Shown here in pieces: positions 32,038 to 33,187 of a DNA stretch of 33,187 bases. The notes beneath the pieces are model-generated. The model was given only the letters and a program-made list of their open reading frames with translations, searched no databases and was not told the DNA's origin. Position numbers and translations under genes: made by a program. The stretch is from an uncultured Chthonomonas sp. (GTDB taxonomy: Bacteria > Armatimonadota > Chthonomonadetes > Chthonomonadales > CAJBBX01). The stretch covers positions 1-33,187 of the forward strand of contig CAJBBX010000171.1 in NCBI GenBank assembly GCA_903951425.1, given 5' to 3'. Position 1 is the stretch's first letter, and each line of letters begins with the position of its first letter.

Positions 32038-32445
32038 ATGAGCGACGTACGCACTCTCCGGGCCGGCCGACATCCGCTCCGAATGCTCTTCATGATCCTG
32101 GCGACGATGGCGGCGCTGGCCTGCGCCGCGAACGACAACGTGCCGCACCCCCTTGTCGAGCCCATTTTCTGCAACACCAGCACACCCGCCGTGGTCGGAG
32201 GCCAGGCTGCCGCGTTCAGCGTCGGCTCAGGCGCCCCCGCCGTCCAGGATACGACCTACACCGTTACCACCGACCATCCTGAGCTGTTCGTCAACATGCC
32301 CTCCAGCGTCCTCGTGCCGCAGGGCTGCCTCTCCGCCGGCTGGTCGGCCACCACCACTTCGGTCACGGAATCCATCACCGTGACGATCACCATGTCCAGG
32401 CCCGACGGAGCGACCTCGGTCTGCAGCGTCACCATTAACCCGTAG
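32038..32445 (+). CDS. Small exported single Ig-like-repeat protein
   Basis: 135 residues from ATG 32038, with AGAGGGG 10 nt upstream and AAGGA immediately before. The signal peptide (LRMLFMILATMAALACAAND) may be of lipoprotein type (ALAC), though the lipobox is not ideal. The mature part is one beta-sandwich repeat of the same type as the protein at 495: VVGGQAAAFSVGS, a VLVPQG turn, TESITVTITM, and the closing xVTINP. Four Cys may form two disulphides (FCNTS, GCLS, SVCSV and the Cys near cleavage). Likely surface or periplasmic binding protein. It is followed by a strong hairpin as the two paralogues at the window start are. Confidence 0.75.
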   Translation: MSDVRTLRAGRHPLRMLFMILATMAALACAANDNVPHPLVEPIFCNTSTPAVVGGQAAAFSVGSGAPAVQDTTYTVTTDHPELFVNMPSSVLVPQGCLSAGWSATTTSVTESITVTITMSRPDGATSVCSVTINP

Positions 32446-32470
32446 CTCCCCAATGGTTGTCTGTCTCGTT

Positions 32471-32513
32471 GCGCCGTCCGAAGGCCCCGCGGCCCGCTGG
32501 ACGGCGCCCTTCC
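32471..32513 (+). terminator. Strong hairpin after the small Ig-like protein
   Basis: A perfect 9-bp stem GCGCCGTCC / GGACGGCGC (32471-32479, 32499-32507) encloses a GC-rich 19-nt loop and is followed by CCTTCCT. Starts 26 nt after the stop, the same place as the hairpins at 357 and 2184 relative to their genes. Confidence 0.65.
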
Positions 32514-32537
32514 TGCGCTCAGAAAGGCCTTAGCAAC

Positions 32538-32990
32538 ATGGTAGCGATGGACCGGCCACGACCCGCCCCTGAGGCGGCACAACCGATGACGGCAATGGTA
32601 CAGCGGCTATATGAGCACCCGCACCACCGGGGCTCGCTGCCGCTGGCCGACGCGGTCGGGCGAGTCGGCGTGCCGGACGCCGGGCAGTTTGTGACTGTCT
32701 ATCTGCAACTAGACGGTCGCTGCATCTCGGACGCCTGGTTCGAGACGCACAACTGCCCGGTAGCCGTGGCGTGCGGGAGCTTCGTGACGGCGTGGGCGAC
32801 CGGCCGCAACATCGCCCACGTCCACGCCCTGGGCCCCGAGGACCTCGCCGGGGCGCTGGGCAAGCTCCCGTTCGACAAAGAGCACTGCCCCCGGATGGCC
32901 GTGGCGGCCCTGCACGCGGCGGCCCGCGAGGCGGCGCGCTCAGCCCCGCGCAACCACGACACGCGCCCCACCGCGGATATGTGCGAGTGA
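32538..32990 (+). CDS. Degenerate IscU/NifU-like iron-sulfur scaffold protein
   Basis: 150 residues from ATG 32538 (AAAGG 10 nt upstream; ATG 32547, 32586 and 32595 are alternatives, the last being nearest the usual IscU start). The fold reads straight through: LYEHPHHRGSL, ADAVGRVGVPDAGQFVTVYLQ, DAWFETHNCPVAVACGSFVTAWATGR, DLAGALGKLPFDKEHCPRMAVAALHAA. IscU assembles Fe-S clusters on three Cys and one His/Asp. Here the NPxCGD site is PDAGQ: the first Cys becomes Ala48 and the Asp becomes Gln50, while Cys73, His116 and Cys117 remain. Cluster assembly as in IscU is therefore doubtful; it may sense redox or metal. Its stop overlaps the start of a LuxR-type HTH gene (GTGA), so the two proteins probably work together. 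Confidence 0.8.
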   Translation: MVAMDRPRPAPEAAQPMTAMVQRLYEHPHHRGSLPLADAVGRVGVPDAGQFVTVYLQLDGRCISDAWFETHNCPVAVACGSFVTAWATGRNIAHVHALGPEDLAGALGKLPFDKEHCPRMAVAALHAAAREAARSAPRNHDTRPTADMCE

Positions 32991-33187
32991 CGGCGACGCC
33001 TGCCGAACGCAGGGCGCTGGAGGCGGTGGTGCGTTGCGGTTCCGTGCGCGGCGCCGCCGAGAGCCTGAGCCTCTCGCCGCACACGGTGGACGAGACCCTG
33101 GACCGGCTCAGGCGGCGAACCGGCCTGCACACAACGCCCCAGCTCGCTGCATGGGCGGCGCAGGAGGGCTGGCTGCGGGTTGAGCCG
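32987..33187 (+). CDS. LuxR-type HTH protein (cut by window end)
   Basis: 67 residues are visible from GTG 32987, overlapping the previous stop (GTGA); no stop before the window edge. Residues about 7-60 are a LuxR/GerE helix-turn-helix: ALEAVVRCGSVRGAAESLSL, then SPHTVDETLDRLRRRTG, then QLAAWAAQEGWL. The domain starts at the N-terminus with no receiver or sensor before it. It could be a stand-alone DNA-binding protein taking its signal from the coupled IscU-like protein. The 3' end is unknown. Confidence 0.75.
   Translation, partial: MTATPAERRALEAVVRCGSVRGAAESLSLSPHTVDETLDRLRRRTGLHTTPQLAAWAAQEGWLRVEP

Overview
The window is GC-rich bacterial chromosome. It is gene-dense and has no tRNA, rRNA, phage, IS or CRISPR signal that I can see. 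Several features suggest a free-living heterotroph of the Armatimonadota / Planctomycetota / Chloroflexota sort, with Armatimonadota my first guess. These are the many secreted carbohydrate-active proteins, a Tat-exported Gfo/Idh/MocA oxidoreductase, a DUF4838-type hydrolase, a URO-D-like protein, and a BTAD/NB-ARC/TPR regulator. No phylogenetic marker was tested, so this is a guess from gene content.

Layout. Positions 1-2219 hold two tandem paralogues of an exported Ig-like-repeat protein. The first is cut by the window edge and frameshifted; the second is intact with an L-type-lectin-like N-terminus. Each is followed by a near-identical strong hairpin. Positions 2220-7927 hold an exported GH38-fold protein and a membrane/TPR protein, flanked by two copies of a ~150-bp hairpin-bearing intergenic repeat. 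Positions 7928-9304 (minus strand) encode a Tat-exported oxidoreductase. Positions 9477-10219 are a HepT/MntA-type (HEPN/MNT) toxin-antitoxin pair. Positions 10348-13850 hold an FkbM methyltransferase, a long-form GMP synthase (guaA), a 40-residue Lys-rich protein and methylglyoxal synthase (mgsA).

Positions 13943-18343 form a tight three-gene operon: URO-D-like protein, exported GH99/GH71-like protein, exported nucleoside-hydrolase-like protein. Positions 18376-21570 hold a small membrane protein (minus strand) facing a two-gene unit of a hypothetical protein and a sialate-O-acetylesterase-like enzyme. Positions 21661-24912 (minus strand) encode a LamG plus double pectate-lyase-fold protein. 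Positions 25019-28788 are an operon of a DNRLRE-like protein, a DUF4838/CBM9 hydrolase and an exported zinc peptidase. A good sigma70-type promoter overlaps the last stop codon and drives a BTAD/NB-ARC/TPR regulator (28866-31829). The window ends with a one-repeat Ig-like exported protein, a degenerate IscU/NifU-like protein and an overlapping LuxR-type HTH gene that runs off the edge.

Together the middle two thirds look like a dispersed, SusCD-free set of exported enzymes for acting on complex, possibly acetylated or uronic-acid-rich glycans. Several members have lost canonical catalytic residues (GH38-like, nucleoside-hydrolase-like, IscU-like), so family names should not be read as proven reactions.
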